Shown in pieces: positions 46,969 through 58,959 of a stretch of DNA of 64,000 nucleotides. The number at the start of each line of letters is the position of its first letter. Position 1 is the first letter of the stretch. This DNA comes from Rhizobium oryzihabitans (GTDB lineage Bacteria; Pseudomonadota; Alphaproteobacteria; Rhizobiales; Rhizobiaceae): contig NZ_CP048632.1 in the NCBI RefSeq assembly GCF_010669145.1, forward strand, positions 1,798,001-1,862,000, written 5' to 3'. The notes below the pieces were generated by a model. It saw only the letters and a list, made by a program, of their open reading frames with translations, ran no database searches and had not been told where the DNA came from. The position numbers and the translations under genes are program-made.

Positions 46969-48557
46969 CAGCCAGCCTCCGTTTCGACGCTCTTCTTGCC
47001 GCGCTTGCGGATGGCTCTCTTCACCATGCCGATATCAGCGCCGCCGGACACGAAGGCGAGCGCGAAATAGACCAGCATGGCTGCGAATACGAGAGCCATG
47101 ATCGTTCCTGCCCGAACAAAAATCGAGGAGGCGGAAGACAGCTCGAAGCTCAGATAGGTCAGCGCATAGTGCACGAAGCCGGCCATGAGTGCAGAGGCCA
47201 GAAGCAATCGCGGAATGCGGGTCAGCAGCGGAATATCCACCTGCCAGTGCCCGCGCCACAGGAGCATGCCGAACAGCAGGGCGGCATTCACCCAGCCGGC
47301 GGTTATTTCAGCGATGGCGATGCCCGGACCGCCAAGGCGCGGGAAAAGCGTCAGCGCGAGCGAGACGTTCACCACCACGGAAATTGCCGCAAAGATCATC
47401 GGCGTGCGGGTGTCTTCGCGGGCGAAGAAACCGGGAATAAATGCTTTTATCAACACGAAAGCCGGCAAGCCAAGACCGTATATGCCGAGGATTTGCGCAA
47501 CGGTGATGGTGGCCGAAGGCGAGAAATTGCCGCGCTCGTAGAGAAAACGCACGATGGGCTCGGCCATGACGAGAAGGGCGGCCGCTGCGGGCAATGTCAG
47601 GAACAGCACGAATTCGACCGAACGGTTCTGCAGGCTTCCCGCCTCGACCATATGTCCGCCGCGCAAAGCCCGCGCCAGTTCCGGCAGAAGCACGGTAGCG
47701 ACGGCGATGCCGACGACACCGAGCGGTAGCTGGTAAATCCGGTCCGCATAGGCGAGCGAGGAGATCACACCTTCGCCGGCAGAGGCGATATTGGTGTTGA
47801 TCAGGAGATTGATCTGGGTGATGCCGCCGGTTATCGCCGCCGGCAGGGCGAGGACCAGAAGCCGCTGGACGTTCTTCGTCAGCCTGGGCCTGCGCAAACC
47901 GATCCGCATGCCGGCATTGCGCACCGCGATCCAGACGATGGCAAGCTGCACCAGACCCGCAACCATCACTCCCCAGGACAGGGCAAAGCCCACCTGCAGA
48001 GGGTCGTAGTTCTTCCACCATGCCAAGGCGAGCACGCCGATGAGGATGATGTTGAGGAAAACCGGCGCGATAGCCGCTGCGAAATAACGGTGCAGCGAAT
48101 TCAGCATGCCGCCCATCATCGCCGCCAGCGACATGCAGGCGAGATAGGGGAACATGATGGTGGCGAGACGGACGGTGTTGTCGAACTTCACCGGGTCTTC
48201 CAGAAAGCCCGGCGCAATCACGGTACGTACGATGAACGGCATCGACAGTTCCATCAGGATCGTCAGGGCCAGAAGCACGGTAAAGAGAACGCCGAAAACC
48301 TCTTCGGAAAAGCGTCTTGCGCCTTCCATGCCATTCGCCTCGATTTCCTTGGCGAAAAGCGGCACGAAGGCCGAGTTGAACGCGCCTTCGGCAAAGAGAC
48401 GCCGGAAGGTGTTCGGGAAACGGAAGGCGGCGTTGAAGGCATCGGCCACCGGGCCTGTGCCAACGGCGGCCGCCATCAGGGTCTCGCGGACAAAACCGAA
48501 GATGCGGCTGCCGAGCGTGGCCGTGCCGACGGTGGCGAACTTGCCGATCAGGCTCAT
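46968..48557 (-). CDS. murJ: lipid II flippase MurJ
   Basis: 529 residues, about 14 membrane helices (MATE-like MviN fold), with the typical R-x-F-G-x-V-R-E start (TLGSRIFGFVRETLMA). It flips the lipid-linked peptidoglycan precursor across the inner membrane. Directly downstream of glnD, four bases between genes. Confidence 0.95.
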   Translation of the reverse strand: MSLIGKFATVGTATLGSRIFGFVRETLMAAAVGTGPVADAFNAAFRFPNTFRRLFAEGAFNSAFVPLFAKEIEANGMEGARRFSEEVFGVLFTVLLALTILMELSMPFIVRTVIAPGFLEDPVKFDNTVRLATIMFPYLACMSLAAMMGGMLNSLHRYFAAAIAPVFLNIILIGVLALAWWKNYDPLQVGFALSWGVMVAGLVQLAIVWIAVRNAGMRIGLRRPRLTKNVQRLLVLALPAAITGGITQINLLINTNIASAGEGVISSLAYADRIYQLPLGVVGIAVATVLLPELARALRGGHMVEAGSLQNRSVEFVLFLTLPAAAALLVMAEPIVRFLYERGNFSPSATITVAQILGIYGLGLPAFVLIKAFIPGFFAREDTRTPMIFAAISVVVNVSLALTLFPRLGGPGIAIAEITAGWVNAALLFGMLLWRGHWQVDIPLLTRIPRLLLASALMAGFVHYALTYLSFELSSASSIFVRAGTIMALVFAAMLVYFALAFVSGGADIGMVKRAIRKRGKKSVETEAG

Positions 48558-48561
48558 GATC

Positions 48562-51390
48562 TCAAGCCTTTGCCGTGCGCGCAGCCGGCAGCGCCGCCAC
48601 GTCTGGGTGGGCGATGATGCCGTTCGGCATGCGGTCGCGCAATTCGTCTTCCTGCTCGCTCATCACGGCCTTGAGGCGCGTGGCAATGCTGGCCTGCCGG
48701 TTGTCGTTCGTCACCTTCTGGCCGAAGAGATCCGTCACATAGAAGGTGTCGATGACCTTTTCGCCGAAGGTGGTGATGCGGGCGGAATGAATATCCAGCG
48801 ACAGATCGGCGATCACTGCCGTCATATCCGCAAGAAGTCCGGGCCGGTCGAGGCACTCGACCTCTATGACGGTGAACTTGTTCGAAAGCCCGTTGGAAAT
48901 GATGACGGAGGGCGGAATGGTGAAGGCGCTTTTCTTCCTGCGGCTCTTGGTGCGGGTAGCGATCATTTCCGGCAGGCGCTGCTTGCCGGACAGAACCTCC
49001 TCGATGAGCTTGCCGACATTGTTGCCGCGTCGTGTCTCATCCTCGTCGATCGGGAACTCGCGGTTGATCAGGATCGTATCCAATGCACGCCCGTCGGATG
49101 TGGTGAATATCTGCGCGTCGGCGATGTTGGCGCCGGCCGCCGCACAAGCGCCAGTGATGATCGAGAGCAGGCGCGGATGGTCTGGCGCCAGCACGGTGAT
49201 TTCGGTGATGGCGTGAAAGGAATGCGTGCGCACCATGGTCGACAGCGCCTTTTCCTGCTTGTCGGCCTCGCGGATGAAGCGGGTGTGGCGCACCTGATCT
49301 TCCAGCGCGACCGTCAGCAGATAGGGCTCATAATGCAGCTTGGTGTATTTGCGCCGCGCCTTCTGACCCCAGTCGTCGAGCGCATCGTAAAGCGCTTGGC
49401 GGGCAATCTGCGCGCGCTCCTTGCGGGAGACTTCCGAAAAACCGCCTGACAGCAGCAGCTCGGTCTCGTAATAAAGCGAACGCAGCAGCTGCCCCTTCCA
49501 GCCGTTCCAGACGCCCGGACCAACCGCGCGGATATCGCAGACCGTGAGGATCAGCAGCATCTTCAGCCGCTCCATGGACTGCACCTTGTCGGCGAAATCG
49601 GTGATGGTCTTGCGGTCATGCAGATCGCGCGTCTGGGCGACCATGGACATCAGAAGATGCTGCTCGATCAGCCAGACCACCGTTTCTGTCTGCTTGCCGG
49701 TGAGGCGGAAGCGCTGGCAGAGCTTGCGGGCCACGCGCGCGCCGGCAATCGAGTGGTCTTCCTGCCTGCCCTTGGCAACGTCGTGCAACAGGACGGCGAC
49801 ATAAAGCGCCTCGCGCTCCTCAACGCTCGGCATCAGCTGGTTGGCGAGCGGATGGGCATCGACAGCCGTTCCCTTGTCCACTTCCGAGAGCACGCCGACG
49901 GAGCGGATCAGATGCTCATCCACCGTATAGTGATGATACATGTTGAACTGCATCATCGCGACGATCTTGCCGAATTCGGGGATGAACTTGCCGAGCACAC
50001 CGGCCTCGTTCATGCGTCTCAGCGTCAAGGCCGGGTCGCGCCGCGACGTGAGGATCGACAGGAAAAGCCGGTTCGCCTCATCGTTTTCGCGTAGCTCGTC
50101 ATTGATGAGCGACAGAGAGCGGGTGACCACACGCAACGCATCCGGATGCAGTTCGAGATTGTTGATATCCGCGATATGGAAAAGTCGGATCAGGTTGACC
50201 GGATCGTTCTTGAACACATCCGGCTTGGCAAGCGCAATGCGCCCCCGATCTTCCACGAATTCCACCGAACCTGGAATCTTGCGGACGCGATGGGCGAAGC
50301 GGCTGAGAACCCCCGACAGGCCCGGCACGTCCTTCGCCTGCCGATCTTCCAGCGCGGCGCAGACGATGCGCGTCAGGTCACCCACATCCTTCGCCACGAG
50401 GAAATAGTGCTTCATGAAACGCTCGACGGCGGAAAGGCCCGGGCGCGGCTGATAATTCAGGGCATCGGCAATCTCACGCTGGATGTCGAAGGAAAGACGT
50501 TCCTCCGCCTTGCCGGTGATGAAATGCATCTGGCAGCGTACGGCCCAGAGAAAATCATCGGCCTTTTCGAACAGCCTGAGTTCACGCCGCGACAGGACGC
50601 CAAGCTTGACGAGATCGGCGGTATCGCGGACGTGGTAATAATATTTGGCGATCCAGAACAGCGTGTGCAGGTCGCGCAGACCACCCTTGCCTTCCTTGAC
50701 GTTCGGCTCCACCAGATAGCGCGTATCGCCCGCCTTGCGGTGGCGCTGGTCACGCTCGGCGAGCTTGGCGGCGATGAATTCCGGGCCGGTGCCGGTGACG
50801 ACTTCCGACTCGAAACGTTTCTCGAGATCGTCGGTCAGAGATTTCTTGCCGCAGATCGCCCTCACTTCCAGAATGGCGGTGCGGATCGTCATATCGGATT
50901 TGGACAGGCGGATAGACTCATCCACCGTGCGGGTGGCATGGCCGACCTTGAAGCCGAGATCCCAGAGGAGATAAAGCACGAACTCCACGGCCTTGTGCAT
51001 ATCCGGCGTATTCTTGGCCGGCAGCAGGAACAGGAGGTCGATATCCGATCCCGGCGCCAGCGTGCCACGACCATAACCGCCGACCGCCGCAACAGCGATC
51101 TGCGGCGCGTCTTTCGGATAGACATATTGGCAGGTCAGATCATAAAGCGTCTCGATCAGCCGGTCCTGAAGCCAGGAGATGCGTCTGGCGCAATCGATGC
51201 CGCCACCCTCGGATTTCAGCAGCTCGCGTGCTTTTTCCCGGCCTTCCGTGCTGGCCTTGCGAAAGATCGGCAGCAGATCGGATCTGACATCGGCGATGCG
51301 CTTGCCGTCTTCCTTGAAGATGATGTCGCATTCGCGCTTCAGCGCCGATACATCGAGAATTGCGGAAAAATCCAGGTCCTTGATGGCCAT
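48562..51390 (-). CDS. glnD: [protein-PII] uridylyltransferase / uridylyl-removing enzyme
   Basis: 942 residues. The nucleotidyltransferase motif [20 protein letters not shown] near 110 adds UMP to PII. HD-domain residues [14 protein letters not shown] near 510 remove it, and two C-terminal ACT domains (about 735-800 and 845-905) sense glutamine. It is the primary nitrogen sensor. It is followed by murJ. Confidence 0.97.
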   Translation of the reverse strand: MAIKDLDFSAILDVSALKRECDIIFKEDGKRIADVRSDLLPIFRKASTEGREKARELLKSEGGGIDCARRISWLQDRLIETLYDLTCQYVYPKDAPQIAVAAVGGYGRGTLAPGSDIDLLFLLPAKNTPDMHKAVEFVLYLLWDLGFKVGHATRTVDESIRLSKSDMTIRTAILEVRAICGKKSLTDDLEKRFESEVVTGTGPEFIAAKLAERDQRHRKAGDTRYLVEPNVKEGKGGLRDLHTLFWIAKYYYHVRDTADLVKLGVLSRRELRLFEKADDFLWAVRCQMHFITGKAEERLSFDIQREIADALNYQPRPGLSAVERFMKHYFLVAKDVGDLTRIVCAALEDRQAKDVPGLSGVLSRFAHRVRKIPGSVEFVEDRGRIALAKPDVFKNDPVNLIRLFHIADINNLELHPDALRVVTRSLSLINDELRENDEANRLFLSILTSRRDPALTLRRMNEAGVLGKFIPEFGKIVAMMQFNMYHHYTVDEHLIRSVGVLSEVDKGTAVDAHPLANQLMPSVEEREALYVAVLLHDVAKGRQEDHSIAGARVARKLCQRFRLTGKQTETVVWLIEQHLLMSMVAQTRDLHDRKTITDFADKVQSMERLKMLLILTVCDIRAVGPGVWNGWKGQLLRSLYYETELLLSGGFSEVSRKERAQIARQALYDALDDWGQKARRKYTKLHYEPYLLTVALEDQVRHTRFIREADKQEKALSTMVRTHSFHAITEITVLAPDHPRLLSIITGACAAAGANIADAQIFTTSDGRALDTILINREFPIDEDETRRGNNVGKLIEEVLSGKQRLPEMIATRTKSRRKKSAFTIPPSVIISNGLSNKFTVIEVECLDRPGLLADMTAVIADLSLDIHSARITTFGEKVIDTFYVTDLFGQKVTNDNRQASIATRLKAVMSEQEDELRDRMPNGIIAHPDVAALPAARTAKA

Positions 51391-51486
51391 CTATGCCGGT
51401 ATCCATGTCCTGTGGGAAATCCCACCGCTTGCGATGGGAGTGTCCTATAGCGAGTTTTAAAGGCGATGGACAGGCAGTCTATCCTC

Positions 51487-54201
51487 TTAAGCCTTGCCAA
51501 GTTCTTTCTTTAACGCATAGAGCGCGTCCAATGCCTCACGCGGCGTCATTTCGTCCGGGTTGAACCCCTTCAAAGCTTCTTCCACCTTCGATGGTCCAGC
51601 CTTGCGGGTTTCCTCACGGCGAACCGCGATCTGGAACAGCGGAAGATCGTCGATCAGCTGGCTGGCCGGGTTCTTGCGGTCGGCATCTTCGAGCTTCGTC
51701 AGCACTTCGCGGGCGCGCTCGACCACCGATGCCGGCAAGCCCGCAAGCCGTGCCACCTGGATGCCGTAAGAGCGGTCCGCAGCACCCGGTCCGACCTCGT
51801 GCAGGAAAATGACGTCGCCTTCCCACTCCTTCACCCGCATCGTGGCATTGGAGAGGCGGCCGAGTTTTTCCGACAGCACGGTGAGCTCGTGGAAATGGGT
51901 GGCGAAGAGGCCACGGCAACGATTGGCCTCATGGAGATGCTCGACCGCCGCCCAGGCGATGGAAAGACCGTCAAACGTCGCCGTGCCACGGCCGATCTCA
52001 TCCAGAATGACCAGCGAGCGATCCGTCGCCTGATTGAGAATGGCGGCGGTTTCCACCATTTCCACCATGAAGGTCGAGCGACCGCGCGCCAGATCGTCCG
52101 ATGCGCCAACACGGGAAAACAGCCGGTCGACGACACCGATATGCGCGGCTTCTGCCGGGACGAAGGAGCCGATCTGCGCAAGGATGGCGATCAGCGCATT
52201 CTGGCGCAGGAATGTCGATTTACCGCCCATGTTCGGGCCGGTAAGCAACCAGATCGCGCCGTTTTTGCCGCCCTCGGTAGCCGACAGATCGCAATTATTG
52301 GCGATGAACGGTCCCGCCGACTGGCGTCGCAGGGCCTGTTCAACCACCGGATGACGCCCGCCGCGGATCGCAAAGGTCATCGAGGCATCGACGATCGGTC
52401 GGCAATAAGCCTGCTCCGTCGCCAGATAGGCAAGGCTGGAGGCGACATCGATGGTGGCAAGTGCCGCCGCGCCGGCCTTGATCGCTTCCGCCTGCTGCAC
52501 CACGGCCTCGACCATGCGCGCGAAGGCCTCCAGCTCCATCGTCAAAGCATGTGCGGCGGCATTGGCGATGCGGCTTTCGAGATCGGCAAGCTCGGTGGTG
52601 GTGAAGCGCATGGCGCCTGCCATGGTCTGGCGGTGGATGAAACGCGCCTTGGCCTCGTCCGTCGCCATCATCACATCGGCATTGCCCGCCGTCACCTCGA
52701 TGAAATAACCCAGCACGTTGTTGTGCTTGATCTTCAGCGACTTAATGCCGGTCTCATCGGCGTATTTCAATTGCAGACCGGCGATCACACGACGCGACTG
52801 GTCGCGTAGCGCCCGCACCTCGTCGAGTTCAGGGTTGGCGCCTTCGCGCAGAAAACCGCCATCGCGCTTCAGAAGCGGCAGATCGTCAGCCAGCATCGAG
52901 CCGAGCATCGCCTCAAGAGCGCCCGGCAGGGCTTTCAAATCCTTGAGAGCCATCGCCAACTCATCTGGCAGCAGCCCATCATCAAGAATGGCCGCAATTT
53001 TTTCGGCCGAAACCAGCCCCTGCCGGATAGCGCCGAGATCACGCGGGCCACCGCGTTCCAGCGCAAGGCGGGAAAGTGCGCGCGGCATATCCGCGACATG
53101 TTTCAGGGCGTCGCGCAGGCCATCGCAGAGGGAGACGTCATCGATGAGATAGGCCACGGCATCGAGACGGGCATTGATCTTTTCCGGGTCGGTCAAGGGC
53201 GACATCAGCCGCTCGGCCAGAAGTCGCGCGCCGCCGCCTGTTACAGTGCGGTTGAGGGCATGCAGCAGCGATCCGTCTCTTTCGCCTGATAGCGTCTTCA
53301 CCAGTTCAAGATTGGCGCGGGTGGCGGGATCGATGAAAAGGGTCGAAGCCGCACTTTCACGCTCCGGTGCGCCGAGAGGCGGGCGCTCGGCGATCTGGGT
53401 CTTTTCGACATAGGCCACGGCCGCAGCGGCAGCCGCCATTTCCACGCGTGAAAACGTGCCGAAACCATCCAGCGTCGAGACGTTGAAATAACGCGCGATG
53501 CGCCCTTCCGCCGTGGCGCTGTCAAAGAGGATGGCCGGTTGCGGCACGGCCACACGGCCCAGCACGTCGAAGACTGGCCTCAACTCTTCGTCGTGAAACA
53601 GGCTGTCGGCAACGATCAGTTCGCGCGGGTCGATACGCCAGATGTCGGCGAGAAGCCGTGTCAGCGTTGTCTCCGCCAGACGGAAGACACCGGTGGAAAT
53701 ATCGATCCAGGCCAGCGCGAACTGCGCCTCGGCGCTGCCGCGGATACGGGCGAGCGCCATCAGATAGTTGGATTCCGTCGGTGAGAGCAGTTTTTCTTCG
53801 GTCAGGGTGCCGGGCGTGACAAGCCGCACCACATCACGCCTGACCACGGATTTCGATCCGCGCTTCTTTGCCTCGGCGGGGTCTTCCACCTGCTCGCAGA
53901 CAGCGACGCGATAACCGCGCAGGATGAGCTTCTGCAAATAATCATCGGCCGCATGAACCGGAACACCGCACATCGGGATATCGTGCCCCATATGCTGGCC
54001 GCGTTTCGTCAGCGTGATGCCCAGTGAACGGGAGGCTTCGACCGCATCGTCAAAGAACAATTCGTAAAAATCGCCCATGCGGTAGAACAGCAGCGAACCG
54101 GGATTGTTCGCCTTGATCTCGATATATTGCTCCATCATCGGAGTGGCCGAAGCGCGGCTCTCCTCCGTAATCAGGGAAGCGGTGGTCAAAACGTCCGTCA
54201 A
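51487..54201 (-). CDS. mutS: DNA mismatch repair protein MutS
   Basis: 904 residues. The N-terminal mismatch domain has the F-Y-E-L-F mismatch clamp (GDFYELF near 45). Walker A is [14 protein letters not shown] near 640, and [15 protein letters not shown] near 720 is Walker B and signature. MutS recognises mismatches with MutL. Monocistronic between olsB and glnD. Confidence 0.98.
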   Translation of the reverse strand: MTDVLTTASLITEESRASATPMMEQYIEIKANNPGSLLFYRMGDFYELFFDDAVEASRSLGITLTKRGQHMGHDIPMCGVPVHAADDYLQKLILRGYRVAVCEQVEDPAEAKKRGSKSVVRRDVVRLVTPGTLTEEKLLSPTESNYLMALARIRGSAEAQFALAWIDISTGVFRLAETTLTRLLADIWRIDPRELIVADSLFHDEELRPVFDVLGRVAVPQPAILFDSATAEGRIARYFNVSTLDGFGTFSRVEMAAAAAAVAYVEKTQIAERPPLGAPERESAASTLFIDPATRANLELVKTLSGERDGSLLHALNRTVTGGGARLLAERLMSPLTDPEKINARLDAVAYLIDDVSLCDGLRDALKHVADMPRALSRLALERGGPRDLGAIRQGLVSAEKIAAILDDGLLPDELAMALKDLKALPGALEAMLGSMLADDLPLLKRDGGFLREGANPELDEVRALRDQSRRVIAGLQLKYADETGIKSLKIKHNNVLGYFIEVTAGNADVMMATDEAKARFIHRQTMAGAMRFTTTELADLESRIANAAAHALTMELEAFARMVEAVVQQAEAIKAGAAALATIDVASSLAYLATEQAYCRPIVDASMTFAIRGGRHPVVEQALRRQSAGPFIANNCDLSATEGGKNGAIWLLTGPNMGGKSTFLRQNALIAILAQIGSFVPAEAAHIGVVDRLFSRVGASDDLARGRSTFMVEMVETAAILNQATDRSLVILDEIGRGTATFDGLSIAWAAVEHLHEANRCRGLFATHFHELTVLSEKLGRLSNATMRVKEWEGDVIFLHEVGPGAADRSYGIQVARLAGLPASVVERAREVLTKLEDADRKNPASQLIDDLPLFQIAVRREETRKAGPSKVEEALKGFNPDEMTPREALDALYALKKELGKA

Positions 54202-54329
54202 TGGCTTGCCGATGTCATGTCGTGTTGCGAAAAAGGAGCGCCGACACTAGCGGTAATGGCAGCCCCGACACAACACGCGCGGGACCGCTGCCCACAGGAA
54301 CATCCCGCCCCGCCCGCGTCAAAATCCGG

Positions 54330-55232
54330 TCAGCCGTTGATGCGCTCGGGCTCGCCGCCATAATAGCTGATGTAACGGCCGGCGATGGACGATACCGGCA
54401 GGACCACCAGGACGTCGGTGGTGTTGAAGGCATGATCCACAACCGCGCCGGAACCGAACATGGCGCCGAGACGCATATAGCCCTTGATCAGTGGCGGCAT
54501 GGCATTCAGCGCCTTGCGGGCGTTCAGCGCCTCGGCCGGCACGAGGTCCATCTCATGGTAAAGCTCGGGAAGCGCAGACGCCGCCCACTCGCCCTTCGCG
54601 ACGCAATTATGATGCAGGAAGGACAGCGCAAGCGCGTGGGCTTCGGGCTGCACGCCGGGGAAGGAGGCGCAACCGATCATCGCGTCCATGCGGTGTTTCA
54701 CGGCATAGGCCCAGTTGCCCTGCCACAGAAGCTCGACCGTGCGCTTGGTGCGATATTCCGGCAGCACGCAGGAGCGGCCAAGCTCCATGAAACGCTTGCC
54801 CGGATGGCGTGCGACCAGTCCGGCGATATCAAATTCGCTTGCGGAATAAAAACCGTTATTGGCGAGTGCCGTTTCCTGACGCAGCAGACGGTAGGTGCCG
54901 ACGATCTGGTCTTCGCTGTCGCCTTCAATCGCCTTGTCGAGCACGAGCAGATGGTCGCAGACACTGTCCCAGGCATCGATATCGCGCTTGCGGCGCATCG
55001 CTTCCGCCGGAAGGCGCGCCTTCATTTCCTCGACAAAGACCCGGTAACGCACGGATTGTGCGGCATCGATCTCACGCTCATTTCTTGCGAGCCGTGTTTC
55101 AAGTGTGCCGATACGACCGAAAAGACCCTCATTATCCTGCACAGTCTCAGGACGGGGGTGAATGACAACATTGTTTTCACAAATGTCGTGATTGAGTATT
55201 TCGGCAACCATGGGGAATCGCTCCGCCACCAA
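54330..55232 (-). CDS. olsB: ornithine-acyl[ACP] N-acyltransferase (first step of ornithine-lipid synthesis)
   Basis: 300 residues, GNAT-like acyltransferase of the OlsB group. LVLDKAIEGDSEDQIVGTYRLL (shown in part), FMELGRSCVLPEYR near 185 and the conserved Y-M-R-L-G region near the C-terminus match OlsB; length and neighbours (mutS downstream) fit rhizobial olsB. It acylates the alpha-amino group of ornithine with a 3-hydroxyacyl chain, giving lyso-ornithine lipid for OlsA. Confidence 0.88.
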   Translation of the reverse strand: MVAERFPMVAEILNHDICENNVVIHPRPETVQDNEGLFGRIGTLETRLARNEREIDAAQSVRYRVFVEEMKARLPAEAMRRKRDIDAWDSVCDHLLVLDKAIEGDSEDQIVGTYRLLRQETALANNGFYSASEFDIAGLVARHPGKRFMELGRSCVLPEYRTKRTVELLWQGNWAYAVKHRMDAMIGCASFPGVQPEAHALALSFLHHNCVAKGEWAASALPELYHEMDLVPAEALNARKALNAMPPLIKGYMRLGAMFGSGAVVDHAFNTTDVLVVLPVSSIAGRYISYYGGEPERING

Positions 55233-55305
55233 AGAATTTTCCTGTCATAAATCACTAATTGACGACAGAATAGTGACAAAATGCAGCCAGATCGAGTCTG
55301 TTAAA

Positions 55306-57561
55306 TTATGATGGCGACACACGTTTCGCCTCCAGCAGGCGGCGAATTTCCTCGACCAGCCGCCTCGGGTCGGCAGGCTTGGTCAAAACCTTGGCCGCAC
55401 CGGCCTCCAGCAAGATTTCAGCGGTCGCGGCACTCGCATCGCCGCTCAGCACGATAACGGGAATATTTGCCTCGCCCTTCAGCGTCAGGAGAAGGTCGGG
55501 TAACACCTCCAGCCCCTCACCACCCGGCATATTGAGATCGGAAATGATGAGGTGCGGCAATCGAGAGGCGCCCAGCGCCACCGACTGCTGCAAGGCGTGA
55601 AAATCGTCAACGGTGCGGACAATAAAGCCGCTTTTTTCGAGCACGGCGCGAATGATGCGGGCATTGACGGCGTCGTCCTCGGCCACGAGGATCTCGATGC
55701 CGCTTGCGCCTTCGCTCACCCGCGACGAAAACCCCACATCCGGGTGATTGTCGTTGATGGCGTCGCGCCGTTCTATTCCACGCAGGCGGCCGCACAGGAC
55801 GTCGATCAGGGATTTTTCGCGCAGCGGCCGGATCAGCCACGCATCGAAGGATACATGCATCGTCGAAGGCCGCTCTTCGGGACTGACCAGCAGCGTGCGG
55901 CGAACATTCTGTTTTGGCCACTCCTTCAGATCGTCCCTGAAGAGAGCGGAAATACGTTGATCGACGATGATATCGGTGAGGCTGGCGGCCACGCCACCCG
56001 TCTTGTCCTTCAGCCTTTCCAGATCCTCCGGCTGATGGATGAGAATACATTTGCCGCCGAAAGCCTCTATCGCCTCCATCGTCACCGCTGCCGCCACACC
56101 CCTGGGGGCAACCAGCAGGACATTCGTATGCTGAAGGCAATGACGCCGGCCTTGGTCCGGCATCCCGGCAGGCGCGCTGCCGGGGCGGAAGGCGAGCGTG
56201 AAGGTGCTGCCCTTGCCCTTGCGGCTCGACACGGTGAGGCTGCCGCCGAATTCCCGCACGATGCGGGCTGAAATGGCAAGACCGAGCCCGGTGCCTGCAC
56301 TTCTCTGAGACATCGGGCCTGCCTGCTCGAACTCACCGAAAATACGGGCCTGTTCCGCCGCACTCATACCGGGGCCGGTATCTTCGACGGTGATCAGCAA
56401 TTCACCCTCGACCATATGCGCCCGGATGACCACTCCACCTTCCCGGGTGAATTTGACGGCGTTTCCGAGGAGGTTGAACAGGACCTGGCGCAGCCTTGCC
56501 GGATCGAAATCCAGATAATCTGGCACATCGGGCGTGACGAAAGAGGTGATTTCGATGCCTTTTTCATGGGCGCGATGCGCCAGCATTTCCACGATGCTCT
56601 CGATCAGCCGCCGCAGGTTTTCCGCACGCGGATTGAGCTTGAAACGGCCCGCCTCCATGGTCGAATAGTCCAGCAGGTCCTCGACCAGCTGCACAAGCGA
56701 CTGGCCGGACTGCTTCATGCCATCGAGATAATTCCGTTGTTCCTGGTTGAGCTTCGTCTGCGACAGAAGATGGTTCATGCCAAGCATGCCTGACAGCGGC
56801 AGGCGGATTTCGTGGCTTACGGTGGCCAGCAGCCGCGCTTTTTCGGCATCGGCCTTTTCGGCGCGCAACCGGGCGTCCTCCCTTTCGCCAAGCGCCAGAC
56901 GCTCTTCGGTCACGTCCCTTGCGATGCTGCTGATAAGAAGACGGCTGCTTGCGAGATCGCGGGTCACCGCATCATGCCAGGAGAAAATGCGCTGCCCGAA
57001 AGGGGTCGCGATTTCCACGTCATAAACGTGAGCCTTGCCGCCCGGCCGGAAAGCGATGCCTATCTCCTCGCAGCTCAGCCCTTCGGGAGCAAAACACCCC
57101 GTCATTTCGCGAAAGACGGTGTTCGCCTCGACGATACGCCGGTCCATATTGCGGATCACGACTATATCGCCCATGGCTTCCTGCATCCCGGCAATCAGCG
57201 AACGGTTCTGCGTTTGCCGCAGACGGACATCCGAGAAATCGGCTGGCAGTTCGTCGGGAAGAGGTGAAGATTTGCTGAACAGCGCGTAGAACAGAAGACC
57301 GACGAGCACGGCGGCGAAGAAGGATGCCAGCGCGACAGTGACCGCATAGGGCACCGCAAGCGCAATCAGGGCCGCAGAGAACGCACCCACCGACAATGAA
57401 ACGGCGACATGGAGGGCGATCGACCTGGCGTCGACCTCATGGCGCTCAATGGCTTTGTGAGATGTGGTGTCGGCACGATCCGCCGGCTGCGCTGCCGGGG
57501 CAGCCAGGCCGAGGCCATCTGAAACTCTTTCCCGAAGTCTTGCCGGTTCGCTCATAGACAA
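55306..57561 (-). CDS. hybrid sensor histidine kinase with a degenerate and an intact receiver domain
   Basis: 751 residues. Two membrane helices near 50-100 (LHVAVSLSVGAFSAALIAL, then AVLVGLLFYALF), a PAS-like domain around 120-210, HisKA with VSHEIRLPLSG near 250, and ATPase with N-box FNLLGNAVKF and G2 GTGLGLAI. A region at about 475-590 looks like a receiver that lost its phospho-Asp (starting NVLLVAPRGVAA). The final receiver has EILVAEDDAVNA, ISDLNMPG and LTKPADP, so it should accept phosphate. No partner gene is adjacent. Confidence 0.88.
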   Translation of the reverse strand: MSMSEPARLRERVSDGLGLAAPAAQPADRADTTSHKAIERHEVDARSIALHVAVSLSVGAFSAALIALAVPYAVTVALASFFAAVLVGLLFYALFSKSSPLPDELPADFSDVRLRQTQNRSLIAGMQEAMGDIVVIRNMDRRIVEANTVFREMTGCFAPEGLSCEEIGIAFRPGGKAHVYDVEIATPFGQRIFSWHDAVTRDLASSRLLISSIARDVTEERLALGEREDARLRAEKADAEKARLLATVSHEIRLPLSGMLGMNHLLSQTKLNQEQRNYLDGMKQSGQSLVQLVEDLLDYSTMEAGRFKLNPRAENLRRLIESIVEMLAHRAHEKGIEITSFVTPDVPDYLDFDPARLRQVLFNLLGNAVKFTREGGVVIRAHMVEGELLITVEDTGPGMSAAEQARIFGEFEQAGPMSQRSAGTGLGLAISARIVREFGGSLTVSSRKGKGSTFTLAFRPGSAPAGMPDQGRRHCLQHTNVLLVAPRGVAAAVTMEAIEAFGGKCILIHQPEDLERLKDKTGGVAASLTDIIVDQRISALFRDDLKEWPKQNVRRTLLVSPEERPSTMHVSFDAWLIRPLREKSLIDVLCGRLRGIERRDAINDNHPDVGFSSRVSEGASGIEILVAEDDAVNARIIRAVLEKSGFIVRTVDDFHALQQSVALGASRLPHLIISDLNMPGGEGLEVLPDLLLTLKGEANIPVIVLSGDASAATAEILLEAGAAKVLTKPADPRRLVEEIRRLLEAKRVSPS

Positions 57562-57610
57562 CCGCTACCACGGCAGCGGTTTTGATATGTTTTGTTGAAA
57601 CCCTAAAATT

Positions 57611-58099
57611 TTACTTTTTAGCTGCCCGAGCGTGTAAAAACTCATCGAGAATGACGCAGCCCGCGCCGATGGTTATGAAAGTGTCGGCCAGATTGAAGAC
57701 CGCGAAGGACCATGTGTCTGTGTGAAACAGGATATAGTCGATGACGTGACCGTAGAAAAAGCGGTCGAGAAGATTGCCGGCCGCGCCCGCGATGATGAAG
57801 GCGAAGCCGAGATGGGCGAAGGTTCGGTCCGCTGCCGTCTTGCGCCAGAGCCACAGGACGAAGACCACAATGACGAGCCGCATGCTGACGATGAACCAGC
57901 CGTGCATGTCCGACAGCATCGAAAATGCCACGCCGAGATTATAGGTGCGGTAAAGCGCCAGAAACGGAATGACCGGCACCATTTCCTGCAGCGGCAGATA
58001 GGCTTCGACCAGTTGCTTGACGATCTGGTCCAGCACAAGGGCAGCAACGATCAGCGCGAAAGCCGGACCAAATTTCGAAAACAACGCCGCTTTGGCCAT
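57611..58099 (-). CDS. lspA: lipoprotein signal peptidase
   Basis: 162 residues with four membrane helices. The catalytic aspartates lie in [10 protein letters not shown] near 115 and [11 protein letters not shown] near 135. It cleaves prolipoprotein signal peptides before the lipidated Cys. Its ATG at 58099 overlaps the stop of the preceding methyltransferase gene. Confidence 0.96.
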   Translation of the reverse strand: MAKAALFSKFGPAFALIVAALVLDQIVKQLVEAYLPLQEMVPVIPFLALYRTYNLGVAFSMLSDMHGWFIVSMRLVIVVFVLWLWRKTAADRTFAHLGFAFIIAGAAGNLLDRFFYGHVIDYILFHTDTWSFAVFNLADTFITIGAGCVILDEFLHARAAKK

Positions 58100-58959
58100 T
58101 ACTTCACCGGTGTCAGTTCGAGGAGATGTCGCCGCGCCTCGAAAAGCATGACGGCGGTTGCGATGGCGAGATTGAGGCTGTCGGCGCGTCCCTGCTGGGG
58201 AATACGGGCGAGCTGATCGGCCTTGCCTGCCAGTTCCGGCGGCAGGCCAGACTGTTCGTTGCCCATCAAAAGCACGACCGGCTTTCCGGCATAGTCGATC
58301 TTTCGATAATCGACCGAGCCGGCGAGATGGGTGGCGACGACGCTGACATTGGCCGATTTTTTCCAGGAGAGGAATTCCTCGACCGAAGCGCGGGCAACAG
58401 GCGTGGCGAAAACCGAACCCATGGTGGCGCGAACCGTTTCCAACGAAAAGGGATCGGTGCAATCGCCGACGAGAATGACGCCTGAAGCGCCCGCCGCATC
58501 CGCGGTGCGGATGATGGTGCCGAGATTGCCGGGATCACGCACCCGGTCGAGCGCGATATAGGTCTCGCCCTTTTCCGGGCGGATATCCTTCAGCGGTTTC
58601 CATTTCTGCTCGAAAATGCCGACAACCATCTGCGGATTGTCGCGGCGGGTGATCGAGGCGATAACCTTTTCGCTGACTTCCAGCACCAAACCGCCAGAGG
58701 CGACCGTCTTCACCGCCGCCTGCTCCACCAGCGGCTTGCCTTTGGCGGCCTTGGCATAAACCAGCGTCTTGATCGTCCAGCCCAGTTCAAGCGCGTCGAT
58801 GACCAGCTTTAAGCCTTCCGCCATGAAGGTGCCGGTCTCTTCCCTGCCCTTTTTCTGGGTGAGCGCCTTGATATCCTTGATGATGGGATTGGCAAGGCTG
58901 GTCACTTCCTTGACCTGGCCAACCCGGCGCGTGGTGTTTTCGCGCATGTCGTTCGTCAT
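58099..58959 (-). CDS. SpoU/TrmH-family rRNA methyltransferase
   Basis: 286 residues. The N-terminal substrate-binding domain (E-G-x-K-L-V near 45) is followed by a SPOUT knot with [15 protein letters not shown] near 140, [11 protein letters not shown] near 160 and [15 protein letters not shown] near 235. It is a 2'-O-ribose methyltransferase of the RlmB/TrmH type acting on rRNA or tRNA; which nucleotide cannot be told. Its ATG overlaps the previous stop by four bases; a run of coupled genes leads to lspA. Confidence 0.88.
   Translation of the reverse strand: MTNDMRENTTRRVGQVKEVTSLANPIIKDIKALTQKKGREETGTFMAEGLKLVIDALELGWTIKTLVYAKAAKGKPLVEQAAVKTVASGGLVLEVSEKVIASITRRDNPQMVVGIFEQKWKPLKDIRPEKGETYIALDRVRDPGNLGTIIRTADAAGASGVILVGDCTDPFSLETVRATMGSVFATPVARASVEEFLSWKKSANVSVVATHLAGSVDYRKIDYAGKPVVLLMGNEQSGLPPELAGKADQLARIPQQGRADSLNLAIATAVMLFEARRHLLELTPVK

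Noticed and set aside
45304..47070. 588-codon plus-strand frame across trpS and the VOC gene
   Set aside because: Overlaps two well-supported genes on the other strand and has no domain.
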